DNA from: Cyanodermella asteris
Lineage: Eukaryota > Ascomycota > Lecanoromycetes > Ostropales > Stictidaceae
Reading direction: 5' to 3'
NCBI GenBank assembly: GCA_900618795.1
Contig: UYJD01000006.1
Coordinates: 540,785 to 604,784 of the forward strand
Length of the DNA: 64,000 bases
The notes beneath the pieces were generated by a model, which saw only the letters and a list, made by a program, of their open reading frames with translations, was not told the origin of the DNA and searched no databases. Made by a program: the position numbers and the translations under genes. This document shows, piece by piece, positions 1 through 11,047 of this stretch; the stretch's first letter is position 1; each line of letters opens with the position of its first letter.

Positions 1-475
1 CTAGTGAAGACCCAGACATACAAGCAACACCTTTAGACTTAACGCCGACCTTCATTAGTCGCCTACATAATCAACCACCCCGTGCCCGCGTTACACGTCG
101 ATGTAATTAGGATAGTAGCATAAGTGGATGTTCTATGACTTACCTAACGACTTTTGACCTGCCTTGCCGGAACTAAATTACCGCACGCATATTCCTGTCC
201 GCATAATTTGTTGCTATCTATATAAATCTCTACAAGCACAACCACGTGACAGCCAGGCTGTGACGAAAGTTGCAGCAACAAGTACTTACTCTCCATTGTC
301 CGAAGCAGATAATCCGGACACATTACTTAGCCCGTCTCTAAACTATCATAACACGTACATCGACGAGAACGCATCGTACATAAGCACACTTACATAATAG
401 TACATCTTCAGTGGGTATCTATGGAGTAGTGTATCTTGACATCGTACAAGTCGTAAAAGCCGCATCTAGACGCCT
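1..475. other. 3' flank of SWC3, no gene seen
   Basis: Downstream of the SWC3 stop codon. Only short, compositionally random reading frames are present and no RNA gene or repeat was recognised. The window edge cuts whatever lies further left. Confidence 0.5.
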
Positions 476-2026
476 TCACATCGGCAGCAACGAGTCCGGC
501 GCATCCCACTCCAATTTCAAAACATCATCCTCAGCGACGTCTGAGACTTCGGCGACAGCCTCCTCCAACCCAAGTGCATCACGCTTCCTTCCCTCCACAG
601 GCGCTTCGAGCATCTCTGCAACGTCCGGCGCCAAAGTGTACTTGGCCATCGTCTCACTCATGGCCTTCGATATCTCCTCTGGCTTGCCAACTACCTGAGT
701 CAATGCCTCACGGTGCCTGGGATCCGTCGTGAGAAAGTCGAAAGTGATCGGCTGATAGTACGTGACTTCAGGCTTCAGCCGCGACGCACCAGCGGAGGGC
801 GGAACGTCCTTTCCCTGTCTCGTAAAAATGAAAGACACCTTTGTTGTCGTACCATCAGGCATGTGCTGGATGATGCTCTGCTGCGGAAACGCGTAGCAGT
901 CCCCTTGGCGGACAAAGTCGAACGCAAGTTGGGAATATTCCACTCGTACCGGTGGCGCCGCTGGCTTGGACTGAATGTACTGCGTTGGCCTCAATTGCTG
1001 CTTGTTGGCCTGCTGCGGCTGCTGCGCTGCTCGAGCCCGGGCAATCTGCTGTTGCTTCACAATCTCCGTGATCTCATTGATGTGTCGCTGAAACTCTGCG
1101 AGCTTCTCCGGCGATTCACTACCCGCCGCAACGACCTTCATCAGTTCCTTCAAGACGGGATCCCCGGCAGCCCGTTGAGCAAGCATCTGAATGACTGGAT
1201 CCGGATGAGGGGCTCCAGGTTGCTGTGGCTGCGGTTGAACTTGCGGCTGCTGGGGAGCGGTTGAAGGTGGGCGGGCGGTCGATGGCTGAGCTGGTGGAGT
1301 GGCGGCCGTCGCTGGAGCAGGACTTTGCTGCGGAGCTGGCTTCTGAACGGGAGTGTTCTGTGCAGATGGCATAGCGTACGGGTTCGGAGCGATTCCACGC
1401 TGATTGACGGGCTGTGGAGCTGTCTGTGGTGGCGTTCCGGCAGCTGGCCGCACATAGGGGTTCTGAGGAACTGGTCTGACAGGAGCTGATGCAGGCGTTG
1501 CTGTCTTCTGACCGTTGACTTCAATCGGAGGCTGCCATGTCAGAGCAGGCTTCTTGACGCCCCAAACTTGGACGTCAAAGACATGCGGCTCGATGATCAG
1601 ACGTGCGGTACCAAGGTCCTGCATGTTCATCTGCTGTTTGCTGGGCATTTCAGGGGCCGGCTGGCCTTTCTTCTTACGCGGCGGTTTCGTCCAGAATTTC
1701 TCAAAGACGCCGCCTTCATTTACCCATCTCTGTCGGGACTTCTCAAGCAGCGTGCCAATGTCCTCAACCTGCTCCGAATGGCCCGTAGCTTCAGGAGTGT
1801 CGGCAGGAGTGGACGGTCTTGGTGAGTCTTTCGCCTTCACCTTAGTCGCGATCTTGGCTGGCTTCGAGGGCGTCTCTTTGGCTTCGCTCTTGCGGGGTCT
1901 ACCAGGCTTCCGCCCAGTCGTAGGTGGGGAGGGCACATCTGCTTTCACAGGCTCGGGCGAAACCTTTCTAAGCTTCATGGGGGGCTCACCACGGTGTCGC
2001 GTGGAGTGCCGTCGCTGTTCCGACAT
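476..2026 (-). CDS. SWC3: SWR1-complex subunit Swc3
   Basis: Single-exon gene for 516 aa, starting MSEQRRHSTRHRGE. The family is a subunit of the nuclear SWR1 complex, which exchanges H2A for H2A.Z in nucleosomes. Visible features are a basic N-terminus with an AT-hook-like GRKPGRPRK (residues 38-46), the conserved Swc3 block around residues 95-120 (RWVNEGGVFEKFWTKPPRKKKG), and a following segment with IIEPHVFDVQVWGVKKP. Next come a long Pro/Gln/Ala-rich linker (about 165-350), a second conserved block with FDFVRQGD and VSFIFTRQGK, and an acidic tail. The start is the first ATG. The assignment rests on the FEKFWTKP block and the overall layout. The low-complexity middle is typical and carries little information. 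No intron is needed. Confidence 0.82.
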   Translation of the reverse strand: MSEQRRHSTRHRGEPPMKLRKVSPEPVKADVPSPPTTGRKPGRPRKSEAKETPSKPAKIATKVKAKDSPRPSTPADTPEATGHSEQVEDIGTLLEKSRQRWVNEGGVFEKFWTKPPRKKKGQPAPEMPSKQQMNMQDLGTARLIIEPHVFDVQVWGVKKPALTWQPPIEVNGQKTATPASAPVRPVPQNPYVRPAAGTPPQTAPQPVNQRGIAPNPYAMPSAQNTPVQKPAPQQSPAPATAATPPAQPSTARPPSTAPQQPQVQPQPQQPGAPHPDPVIQMLAQRAAGDPVLKELMKVVAAGSESPEKLAEFQRHINEITEIVKQQQIARARAAQQPQQANKQQLRPTQYIQSKPAAPPVRVEYSQLAFDFVRQGDCYAFPQQSIIQHMPDGTTTKVSFIFTRQGKDVPPSAGASRLKPEVTYYQPITFDFLTTDPRHREALTQVVGKPEEISKAMSETMAKYTLAPDVAEMLEAPVEGRKRDALGLEEAVAEVSDVAEDDVLKLEWDAPDSLLPM

Positions 2027-2501
2027 GTTGAAGGATCACCCCTGAGCCGGTCTGAGGTCAAATTCCTCGCGATCAAGAAGGGTTGTAATGATGGCGTCGC
2101 GTCACGAGGTGTCGCGTGCTGATGGCGCCAAAGTGTCCGGGGTGGATGTGGGAAATACGAAATTCGCAAAAGAACGAACGAGTGTAACAGAAATGAAAGG
2201 TATGTCTTAGCTCACACGTATCGGGCCAAGGGCTGTCGCTGATGAAATGGCAGCGTGACAGATCACGGAAGGCGCTGGCAAAAATTCGGAGACGATAATG
2301 ACTTGGTGGTTTGGCTAACACGCGCCACACGGCCAGTGCGCCACAGCCTTTGTTGTGGCCGTGCTCGTTATCGGCACCGCTCCTGCACTTCACAGACACA
2401 TCGACGTATACTGCGGATACCTGCCTATTCTATCGACTCTACAAGCGCAAGGAAAAGTGAGGACCTGATCCAGTATCTGCGGCATGGAATTAATCCTATT
2501 G
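2027..2501. promoter_or_regulatory. intergenic: SWC3 promoter and DSL1 3' flank
   Basis: 475 bp between the SWC3 start and the stop of the Dsl1/ZW10 gene, both on the minus strand. It must hold the SWC3 promoter and the end of the neighbouring transcript. No specific element or credible small gene was recognised. Confidence 0.5.
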
Positions 2502-5069
2502 CTACCGCGCTGAGCGCCTGATCTCACCAATCGCCTCTCGCCTCCTGGGCGACTCTGCGAAAAGCGCTTCAATCAGATCCACCACTTCATCGGCCGTAAA
2601 TTCCAACGACAAGCTCCCTTCTGTCCACAGATACTTGATGTCAACCAAAGAGCTGTCAAGAATGTTGGACAGATACTGAAACTTTAGCCAGTTGGGAACG
2701 TACCCGGCGGTCAAAGGCACCGGAGCTTCGCCCTCACGTTCCACCTGCTGCGGCAAGAACAAATCATCCAGCGACTCAATACTGCTGCAGTACGCAGTCA
2801 GCGCCTTACTTTCACTCTCCTGAATATCAGTCATATCCTCCACGTCCAAAATGATTTTGCTGACCACGCTACTCAGAAGCGAACCCGTGCTCTGAAGAAG
2901 GGCACTCGGACTGAGAACAGACTTCCACTGCGCATTTACCTGTCGGATACGATCAATGACAGATGTCACAGCCAGATCACATTGGACTGCGTAGGGGGCT
3001 TCGGCGCAGTTTGCAAACCCCTGAGCCCCGTCGAGAAGATCTGTAAGAATCGTCTTCTGAGAATCCATCTCTTTGCTGTAAGCCCGTTTGCCGAACATTT
3101 CCAGAGCAGTAAAGTCAGCTCCCAAGTCCAAGCCTTCCACCGAAGAGCTATTAGCATGGTGATCAGCAAAGAGCCGCAGCTGCTCGGCGAGATATCGAGA
3201 GTCGTTGTACGTGAACATGTTGCCAGATTCGTGGAGACCGTACGCCTCAGGCGCGTTCGCTCGATACATTGCCAGAAGCATCGCAGCCAAATCGTACAGT
3301 CCTTGCGCTGCAGGAGCGACGGGATTTTCTGGTGACCTACTCAAACTGTCGGCGTCCTCCACAACCATGACGATCAGCTCCAGGATCGATTCTGGCAGCG
3401 CTGTGATATTATAAGACTCTCGCAATGTCACAGTCCGCTCCGTCGGCACTGTTTTTCGCTGGCCTCCATTCACCTTCGCGGGTTTTGGTGCTGGTTCTGT
3501 ACTTGGTAAAGACGAGTGTGCCTCCTTTGTAGGCGAATCGGGCTTGTCGTCGTCTCCCCAGCCCCATGCTTCCTCCTCGTCGACTTCCGGCTTTTTGTCA
3601 TCTTTCGGCTCTTCTGTTTGCTGCGTACCATCGTCTTCCCAACCCCAGGCACTAGCATCATCCCCGTCATCTGCGGTGGCAGGCTCCTCAGTCACTGGCT
3701 CGGCTGCTGCGGCCGACTGTGTGTCTTCATCCCAAGCAGTGTCCCAATCATCATCGGCACCATTCTCTCCAAACACCCCGTCATTTTCCATAATGGTTTG
3801 TGTCTCAATGTGTTCAACGCTGCGGGGGTTGCCGAGTCCTCGCTTCAGTAGCTGGCGCATCGAGTGCAAAGAGTCTGCACGGCGCCCCTGGAGCCAGACA
3901 TCTGATGCATTTGAGACCCAATCCGAAAGTGCTTCTGTTTGCTTCCACCCTGACGATTCTGAAATCTGCACAAACTGGGTGACATTCTTCAGCGTCTCGT
4001 CGAACGCGGATATTCCTCTCAAATCGGCCGGAACAGACGCAGGAAGTGGGCCTGACGTCAATCTCGATATCAAGCTGGGCACCATCAATGCAGACAGCTC
4101 GGTAAAGACCGTCTCCGGCAAGTGAGATGCCAAATATTCTCGCAATTGGTTGATATCTAATAGTAGAACGTCGAGTGAACCGCCTTGCTTCGTCCCATCC
4201 AAGGAAATGGTCTTCCCAACGACTTTCATCGCCAGAGACTTGCCACCTCGTCTCGCTAGGCACGGTCCCAAGATCAAAGTATCGAGCATTCTCCAGAAAG
4301 CCAAAGTCTTCGGTTTGAGCAAATCCATCTCCGCCGACGCCTTCGCTACATCGTCAAATGACGTCTCCGCCGACGCATTATTGATGGTGATCGCCGACCT
4401 GCTTGTTTCCACCACAATCAAACCTTCCCAATGTCGTTCCAATCTTTCCTTCAGCTTCCGGTCTACTTCAACAAGGTTGTCAGTCAAGATGCCAGCGACA
4501 GTGGTTGTCTGAAAAGCGCCAAGTGCTTGAGACTGAGCCCTGGCTTGACGAATCCCAGATATCGAATCAGACAAAGAGCCGCTCTCGGTGGCTATAGCGC
4601 TCTCGGCAATCGTAGCCTTCAGCTGGTGTATCGAGTCCAATGTGTTGACTAGAGTCTGATTGAACGAGACCTCTCCTTGCAACAGGCTGACCTTTGCTTT
4701 GGCATCTGCCGTCTGCTCTTGAAGCTGCGCATTGTCATTACCAAGTTTCGATATCTCTTCAGATTGTGCGACCGTCCCATCGATATCCAGCTTTAACTGC
4801 TTTGCCTGGGATATCCAGCCGTCAATGTCCGGTGCGCTGAGGCGACTGAGCTCACGAATGCTGGTCTGTATGAACTCGTTAGCAGCCATCCCAGCATGTA
4901 CAGCGAATATACGAACCTCCACATCTGACCTCGCCCTGTCCAAAAGCTTGCCCAAGCTTTGTAAGGTCTCAGAGGGCAATTCAGCAGTCACCACAGCGTC
5001 ATCCTCAGGATAGATGCCACCATCGACGAAATTCGACACAGCCTGCTCGACCGGGCCAGGCGTCGCCAT
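2502..5069 (-). CDS. Dsl1/ZW10-family ER vesicle tethering protein
   Basis: Single-exon gene, 855 aa from MATPGPVEQ. An in-frame TTG lies 11 codons upstream, but the ATG at 5069 has A at -3 and G at +4 and is preferred. The N-terminal third is helical and coiled-coil-like (KLGNDNAQLQEQTADAKAK), as in the ZW10 N-terminal domain. A highly acidic insert at about residues 435-515 carries three tryptophan clusters: DDDWDTAWDED, SAWGWEDDG and EEAWGWGDDD. The C-terminal region is helical. Yeast Dsl1p tethers COPI vesicles at the ER and binds coatomer through Trp motifs in an acidic lasso. The layout here matches that role better than the kinetochore role of animal ZW10. It is divergent from the exchanger gene, with starts 635 bp apart. 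Confidence 0.85.
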   Translation of the reverse strand: MATPGPVEQAVSNFVDGGIYPEDDAVVTAELPSETLQSLGKLLDRARSDVEVRIFAVHAGMAANEFIQTSIRELSRLSAPDIDGWISQAKQLKLDIDGTVAQSEEISKLGNDNAQLQEQTADAKAKVSLLQGEVSFNQTLVNTLDSIHQLKATIAESAIATESGSLSDSISGIRQARAQSQALGAFQTTTVAGILTDNLVEVDRKLKERLERHWEGLIVVETSRSAITINNASAETSFDDVAKASAEMDLLKPKTLAFWRMLDTLILGPCLARRGGKSLAMKVVGKTISLDGTKQGGSLDVLLLDINQLREYLASHLPETVFTELSALMVPSLISRLTSGPLPASVPADLRGISAFDETLKNVTQFVQISESSGWKQTEALSDWVSNASDVWLQGRRADSLHSMRQLLKRGLGNPRSVEHIETQTIMENDGVFGENGADDDWDTAWDEDTQSAAAAEPVTEEPATADDGDDASAWGWEDDGTQQTEEPKDDKKPEVDEEEAWGWGDDDKPDSPTKEAHSSLPSTEPAPKPAKVNGGQRKTVPTERTVTLRESYNITALPESILELIVMVVEDADSLSRSPENPVAPAAQGLYDLAAMLLAMYRANAPEAYGLHESGNMFTYNDSRYLAEQLRLFADHHANSSSVEGLDLGADFTALEMFGKRAYSKEMDSQKTILTDLLDGAQGFANCAEAPYAVQCDLAVTSVIDRIRQVNAQWKSVLSPSALLQSTGSLLSSVVSKIILDVEDMTDIQESESKALTAYCSSIESLDDLFLPQQVEREGEAPVPLTAGYVPNWLKFQYLSNILDSSLVDIKYLWTEGSLSLEFTADEVVDLIEALFAESPRRREAIGEIRRSAR

Positions 5070-5703
5070 TGTCGACGGGCACTTGCAAAGATCTCTCCAC
5101 AACCAACGAATTCACACGCTTCGCACGCAACGCACGTAAAGCTTCTGGATTTGACATAAGTGTACACTGGCACCGTCTACTGGCCCGACCTGCGAATGCG
5201 TGGCATGAGGCGCAGCAGCTCGGCAGCCACGCCGCGTGTGGCTGCGCAACGTCATATGCTTCCAAGTCTTCACACCCCGGTTCACTTCCCTGCTTCCTAA
5301 CAGTAATCGCATTGACATTGCCATCTTCAAGGCGTGCAGAGTTGCTTCCTGCTCTCCTCTAGCTGGTCCGGATGCAGCATCAATATCCAGTCCGTCTCTG
5401 CCGGACATCTACCAGCCTGCTGTGATTTCAACGGCAACTCCACTCTCGGCACGCGCTCGCAATTGTCTCCGAGGCTGTCTCAGCCCACACTGCAAAGACT
5501 GCAAAGTGCCCCGGTGGCGGTCGTCTCACTCTGTCTTTTTACTTTCAGTCCTTTCAGCGTCACCGGCAGATAAATCCGTCTTGCTCGGCGGGTCGCATTC
5601 TTGCATTTTGATCCACAGCCGCCGGTACTTTACGTGGGCATCCTTTCCTGTTACATACCATGAGTTCGTACTCAGATCACCTTGTATAACCACCTACCCT
5701 AAT
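5070..5703. promoter_or_regulatory. divergent promoter between DSL1/ZW10 and exchanger genes
   Basis: 634 bp between two start codons in opposite orientation. The exchanger frame is open upstream to 5236, but that extension has unremarkable composition and would put residues before a good signal peptide, so it is treated as untranslated. Confidence 0.55.
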
Positions 5704-8496
5704 ATGCGCCACACCTCCACAACAAAGGCGCATCGCCTTCGGTCATTGTTATGGCTCTTTCTCGCGTTCTTCATACTATGCGGCCTTGGTCAAGCTCAAC
5801 CTGTGGACAAGTCCACCCTCCAGCTCGAAGCGACAAGTGCACCTTTGCCCGAGACATTCTCGACATCTCCAAGCTTGGAGATCCAACCTTTGAAGCTCAA
5901 ATGCGAAGATGTGCACAAAGCGAAGGACAAGTGCACCTTCATCAAAAAGCACTGCGATGACTACGATTCTGGTATCTTGGATTACCTTGACTTATACTTT
6001 TGCAAAATGTACGCAGTATTCCCGCTCTACTGGACGGTCGCGGCGATCTGGCTGCTCACTCTCTTTGCATCCATCGGCGTCAGTGCCAGCGACTTCTTGA
6101 CTGTCAATTTGGGTGTTCTTAGCTGGAAGTGCAACATGAGTGGCAGTCTCGCTGGTGTGACATTCCTCGCACTTGGCAACGGGAGTCCAGATCTTTTTTC
6201 GACCTTCACGGCCATGTCCAACCACAGCGGGAGTCTCGCTATTGGCGAACTCATTGGAGCAGCGGGTTTTATTACGACCGTCGTTGCCGCCGTTACGGGT
6301 ATACACAAGGCCTTTCCTGTGAAGAAGTACGCCTTTATGCGAGACATCACCTTCTTCGCCTTGGCAGTGGCTTTCGGTCTCTACTTCTTGATTGATGGGC
6401 ACCTCGCTTTGTGGGAATGCATCGTCATGGTCATTTTCTACATGGTGTATGTTGCTTCCGTCTTCAGCTGGGATTACATTCTGACCCGAATCCAAAAGCG
6501 CAAAAAGAGGCATGAGCGCGCCCGGGGCAACTTCACGACGCCGCAATCGGCTGGTAGGAACAGGGAGCCTTCTCCGGTCGCTATGGGCGACTTTGATGGA
6601 GATGTGGGTGCTGGCAACGCTGCCACTGAACAAGATGCGTTGCTAGGCGATGCCACGGAAGACCCACAGGAAGAGGAAGAGGACCCAGGAACACGTGAAC
6701 ACATGCTTGCTCAGTTGTCAGAAATCGCCGGACAGATGCGAGTCACAAACCGACATCGACGGACTTTCAGTCGCATGGCCAGCTCCGCCGCACCCATTCG
6801 GCCTAGTTTGCTGGGTGCAGCCGAGTTCAGCTCGGTTCTATCAGCTCTGGAACGATCCCGTGCCGCCAGGAGCCGTAGTATCTCTCCGCATTCTCGCAGC
6901 CTCTCGGTGGATCCGGCACAGCGGTTACGCACTGCCGAAAACCTGGTAGGCACCTCTCAGAGGGGAGCAGGGCCAATCAGAACTGCCTCCGACTCAACTC
7001 CATTTCTCGACCCCAATCGTGTTGCGGCACAAAGAGTGCGATCGGTCTCAGCAAGCGCAGCGACTGCGCTATCGCATCAGCCACTTGGGATTCCTGAGTA
7101 CGCAAGTGCATACCATCCCGAGCTGCCATTGAGGATTCCAAGCCTCACACAACCGGCCGACACCAGTGTCAACTCTACAGAGCCACGTAGGCCTGGCTTA
7201 CGCCTCCAGGTTCCACAACTCGTCACTACGGACGAAAGCGGACAGCGGTCCGCATTAAACGATGGTGATTCAACTTTGGAGTTCCCCAGGTATACCGACA
7301 GTTCGACCCCAGAAGTGCTTGCCTCTCCCGGGTCTATTACGCCACTAAGCTCACAGCCACGGTGGATGCTAGGTCGAAGCCAAAGCAGATGGTCAAAGTT
7401 TGTCGCCTTTGCCGGTCGAGTCGTTTGGATCCTTTTTCCTCAATTCAAGGACTGGGAAGAGAAAAACTGGTGGGACAGAAGTCTTAGTATTCTCTCGATA
7501 CCAATTATACTCGTCTTGACACTTACCGTCCCGGTCGGTGACATTCCCCGATCACAGCTGAAACTTGTTCCTGCAAGCAATGACCGGACTGAGCCGAGTC
7601 GACAAACGGGGGATTCAGGTACCCGAAAGACGGGTGCCGATGCGCAACGACTCGGTCATCCAAACTCCTTGAGCAGCTCTGCCGCCGCCTCACCTCTCCT
7701 CTCACCAGTGTCCGAGCCAGGCGACATCTTCCAGTCGAAAGACGATGATGATGAACTTTGGAATCCGTACATGTTCTCGATCCACATCATGACCGCTCCG
7801 ATTTTCTTCTTCTTCGTCGTCTACAAAGGATGGCTCAGCATTGAGGAAAGTGGTCTTGACATGACGATCTGGACTTGCAGTGTTCTTGGCATATCACTCG
7901 TCCTTTTCGTGTTGTTCTGGTGCACTAATGTGCCCGGTCAACCCCCACGTTGGCAATCGTGGTTGTCCGTACCTGGCTTTTTGATCGCAATAGCCTGGAT
8001 CAGCATGATTGCTGAGGAGATCGTTGGCGTCTTGAAAGCGTTCCAGCTCATCACCGGATTCTCTGAAGCAATTCTGGGTCTTTTAGTATTCGCGGCCGGG
8101 AACTCTATTAGCGATCTTTTTGCGAATCTTGCCACCGCCAAAATCGGCAGACCTGTCATGGCGTTCCATGCCTGTTTTGGCGGACCCATGCTCAACATCT
8201 TGCTTGGAATAGGGCTTGGTGGGATGTATCACACAATTCAGAAGGGCAGAAAGCACAGTCACAATTGGAGTGCTCCGTTGGGGACCGAATTTCATATTGA
8301 CGTTGGCAGGACGCTGATAGTATCGGGAGTCGGATTGCTCTTGACTCTTCTGGGACTGTCGGTCGCGATCTGGCGCAACGACTGGGTCATGGATCAAAAG
8401 ATCGGCTACGGATTAATTGTAGCCTGGATCTCTATCACCGGGGCAAATATAGCCATTGAAGTGATGCAGATGCAAGGCGTGATCAAGCCTTGGTAA
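5704..8496 (+). CDS. cation/calcium exchanger (NCLX/YDL206W-like)
   Basis: Single exon, 930 aa from MRHTSTTKAH. An N-terminal hydrophobic signal/anchor (LLWLFLAFFILCGLG) is followed by a short luminal segment with paired cysteines. The first membrane bundle contains the alpha-1 repeat LALGNGSPDLFSTF (about residue 157). A long hydrophilic Ser/Arg-rich loop of roughly 350 residues follows. The second bundle contains the alpha-2 repeat AAGNSISDLFANLATAKIG (about residue 796) and PVMAFHACFGGPMLN. Paired GNxSPD and GNSxSD motifs are hallmarks of the Na+/Ca2+ exchanger superfamily and bind the transported cation. The nearest described types are human NCLX and yeast YDL206W. Localisation (ER, vacuole or mitochondrion) cannot be read from sequence. 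The start was chosen for the signal peptide. Confidence 0.88.
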   Translation: MRHTSTTKAHRLRSLLWLFLAFFILCGLGQAQPVDKSTLQLEATSAPLPETFSTSPSLEIQPLKLKCEDVHKAKDKCTFIKKHCDDYDSGILDYLDLYFCKMYAVFPLYWTVAAIWLLTLFASIGVSASDFLTVNLGVLSWKCNMSGSLAGVTFLALGNGSPDLFSTFTAMSNHSGSLAIGELIGAAGFITTVVAAVTGIHKAFPVKKYAFMRDITFFALAVAFGLYFLIDGHLALWECIVMVIFYMVYVASVFSWDYILTRIQKRKKRHERARGNFTTPQSAGRNREPSPVAMGDFDGDVGAGNAATEQDALLGDATEDPQEEEEDPGTREHMLAQLSEIAGQMRVTNRHRRTFSRMASSAAPIRPSLLGAAEFSSVLSALERSRAARSRSISPHSRSLSVDPAQRLRTAENLVGTSQRGAGPIRTASDSTPFLDPNRVAAQRVRSVSASAATALSHQPLGIPEYASAYHPELPLRIPSLTQPADTSVNSTEPRRPGLRLQVPQLVTTDESGQRSALNDGDSTLEFPRYTDSSTPEVLASPGSITPLSSQPRWMLGRSQSRWSKFVAFAGRVVWILFPQFKDWEEKNWWDRSLSILSIPIILVLTLTVPVGDIPRSQLKLVPASNDRTEPSRQTGDSGTRKTGADAQRLGHPNSLSSSAAASPLLSPVSEPGDIFQSKDDDDELWNPYMFSIHIMTAPIFFFFVVYKGWLSIEESGLDMTIWTCSVLGISLVLFVLFWCTNVPGQPPRWQSWLSVPGFLIAIAWISMIAEEIVGVLKAFQLITGFSEAILGLLVFAAGNSISDLFANLATAKIGRPVMAFHACFGGPMLNILLGIGLGGMYHTIQKGRKHSHNWSAPLGTEFHIDVGRTLIVSGVGLLLTLLGLSVAIWRNDWVMDQKIGYGLIVAWISITGANIAIEVMQMQGVIKPW

Positions 8497-9075
8497 ATCA
8501 ATATTCATTTGCAAATATCGCATATTGCTCTCAGAGGCTGAGCGTTGATCTTTGTCCGCAACTGGCTTCGAAATGCATCGTGCGTTGCTGACGCGACTGT
8601 TGCAACTGGGACTGCGCGTGAATCCCGTGAGGTAAATCGGCGGCGCAACGTGAGGGTGACGGCACGGTAGCCATCTCCAAGACGCGGTGCGTTCCGTGGA
8701 GCGCATCGAGCGCTGATGTCCTCGACAGTCAAAATGTCGGGCCTCAGGTTATCTGCCTTATTGCCCTGCTTTCCTAGTTCAGAAATTGAAGCAGCTCGAC
8801 TTCAGCTTCTGGCCCTGAAAAGCGGTCATGGTTTTGACAGCGCCTGTCAAACGCCAAGCTTGCCTCCATATTCCGATAACGATGCGGATTATCGATATCC
8901 GATGGGCTTGACACCTCCATATCTACACATTTTCGACCTCGGTTTCTGGCCAAAGTTCTGCAGGAACCTGGTCATAATGATACCGTGGCTGATGGGGGAT
9001 GGCCTGGAATAGATCGTGATCACGGCGACTCGGGATGGACTTGTCCGCACTTTAGGACTTTGGCCCTTGAGGTGG
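8497..9075. other. intergenic, convergent gene ends
   Basis: 3' flanks of the exchanger (+) and the Zn2Cys6 factor (-). An open frame at 8716-9012 (+) has no recognisable domain. No gene is called. Confidence 0.5.
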
Positions 9076-10658
9076 TCATGTCAGAGCTAGGACGTCAGGT
9101 GACATATGCACATCCACGCGACTCGAATATGGGAGCTCCAAGCACCGTGTCCAATGAGTGCAGAAGAGTTCCTCCAAGCACGGCATTCGTAACCACAGCA
9201 CTCTTGCCAAGGCGTCGAAAACTGCTTCCCATGTACTCAGACCCAGTCTTTGTGCCCTTGTGCTTGCTTTCACTGACAGCCAGCCGTAATGTTTGGTGCT
9301 TTCCGAGGCGACCAGTCCTACCAAGAACATCCAAAGCTCAAGCATATCATGTATCGGGCTCGCTTCCAATTGCTTCAAGCACTGCACCAGCCTCTCCAGA
9401 ACCGTGCTCGAAATCATGGCGTGCGAGTAATAGATTGGGCCCTGAGCTGTGAACAAGTACAGCACCATGGCGTCGCGGAGAGCTTCGTTTATCGGTGGCG
9501 ATGGCGGAGATACTGGGTCTTTGGTGATGTTCTGCAGCAACCGGTGTATGGTGAAGCATGTGAGATCATGTAAGCGTGTGGGTGCCAACGCGCCTCGATG
9601 GGCAAGCTGACTGAGGTTGCGAAGTCGGCTGAAGACGTTCCAGACTTCAAAAGTAACCAAGTCCGCACAAGCTTCCAGGTCGTCCCCAAAATTGCAGGGC
9701 GCGTGCCACTCGGGGACAGGAGGGAGCCCATCGCCAATACCATGGTCGTTCTGGGTCTTGAATTGAGGTTGGCCTGTAATTACCATCGATACCCTTGCAC
9801 ATGTATGAGTAGGAGACATTCAAGGAGCGGCTTGACTCACCAGCTGACCATTCTCGCGGTGAGCGGACTAGTGCTCATGACTGAAGCTATGCCGCCCCGC
9901 ATGCTGACGAGCTTTTTCAGACCCTGCATGTGCATTTGACTGACTTCAGCGTTGCCTTTGCCGAACTGAACACACCTGTGAGTCAGCTCATAGTCGCACA
10001 AGCCATGTACCGATCTTGTGTCGAGCATATCAAAGCCAGATCAGAAGTCTCTCACCTCAATTGCCGCTAGCGTGATGATTGAGTTCATAGTTCCATCCTG
10101 CACAGCCAAGACAGCGTCTCCAATCTTGCAACCCAGCAGAGCCACAGAATCAGCCATAAGCAATTCGGAAGTCTGGAAGCCTTTCTGCGCAATCAGTTCC
10201 TCATCGAGGCATGCTGTCTGTAAAGATACATGGAACAGCGTTGGGTCACCAAGGGCAAGTGGCCACCACGAGACGAGAAAGGGGTTCAGGGTGGCATCAA
10301 GTTCCAAAGGATAATATTGAAAGGCAATTTTGCGAAGAACTGTTTCGACACGTCAGATATGCCCCATCGTCGGTATATTCCGAAACGTACAGCCATGCAT
10401 CAAGCGTTGAACGTGGTCCTTGTGCAATCTTGTTCGTGGATAGGAGTCAAAAGGGTCGACAGAGCCGAAGCGGTTGTACTTAGTCAAAGCGCTCCATTGC
10501 GGTGGTTGTTTCGGCTCTACTAGCGTCCTACCTGGCTCATTCGCGTAGACACATTCCAAGCTCCGCTTTTCACAGCGAGAGCAGGTGGGAGTGCGCAGGT
10601 CACAGCCATGTTTGGCTTTGGCACAGGAAGCGCAGGACCGGCGAAGAGTATGGCGCAT
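9076..10658 (-). CDS. Zn2Cys6 fungal transcription factor (four exons)
   Basis: Four exons by splice signals and frame: 10658-10391, 10339-10056, 9965-9841 and 9793-9076. They total 1395 nt, giving 464 aa. The start ATG at 10658 (MRHTLRRSC) has A at -3. A TTG-initiated extension to 10709 was rejected. The N-terminus holds a binuclear zinc cluster, CASCAKAKHGCDLRTPTC followed by SRCEKRSLEC (spacing C-X2-C-X6-C-X6-C-X2-C-X6-C). Downstream it has the small-regulator pattern of this family: YYPLELDATLNPFLVSWW, then LAVQDGTMNSIITLAAIE, FGKGN and KKLVSMRGG. Introns are 51, 90 and 47 nt, with donors GTACGT, GTGAGA and GTGAGT. It probably regulates transcription in the nucleus. Targets are unknown, but it neighbours accessory metabolic genes. 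Confidence 0.85.
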
Positions 10659-11047
10659 CCTGGCGGAAACGCCGTCGTTGTGGAGGATCGCAAAAGTTTG
10701 CGATGGCAAAAGACATCAAAGATGCCAGTCACTTGTATTCAGCCTCGCAAGAGCGGTGGCGAGCATGATTGCAGCCCATCTGAAGACTGATATTGCCAAT
10801 CGAAGAATGAAGTCGCGTTCAGGTTTCGAGTCTGACATCGTCGGAGACTAGACCCAATGGAGACTAGACTTCGTCATTACTCAGCACTCCCCGGCACTAA
10901 AAACATTCGCGACTTCAACTGAACTTCCAGCATCTGCGATCAATTTCAGCTCCAGCAAGGGCAGGACAAGCGGAGACTAGTCCCAAGCAGGAAGCGTGTA
11001 TACTCGCTCCAAGTCCGATCCTGCCAAAGTATGCACCATGGCAATGA
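10659..11047. promoter_or_regulatory. promoter region of the Zn2Cys6 gene
   Basis: About 390 bp upstream of the regulator. It also borders the truncated CYP61 copy. I could not find the missing CYP61 N-terminal half here, only random short frames. Confidence 0.4.

Noticed and set aside
5236-5703. 156-codon N-terminal extension of the exchanger
   Set aside because: No conserved content and it would place residues before the signal/anchor helix starting at 5704.
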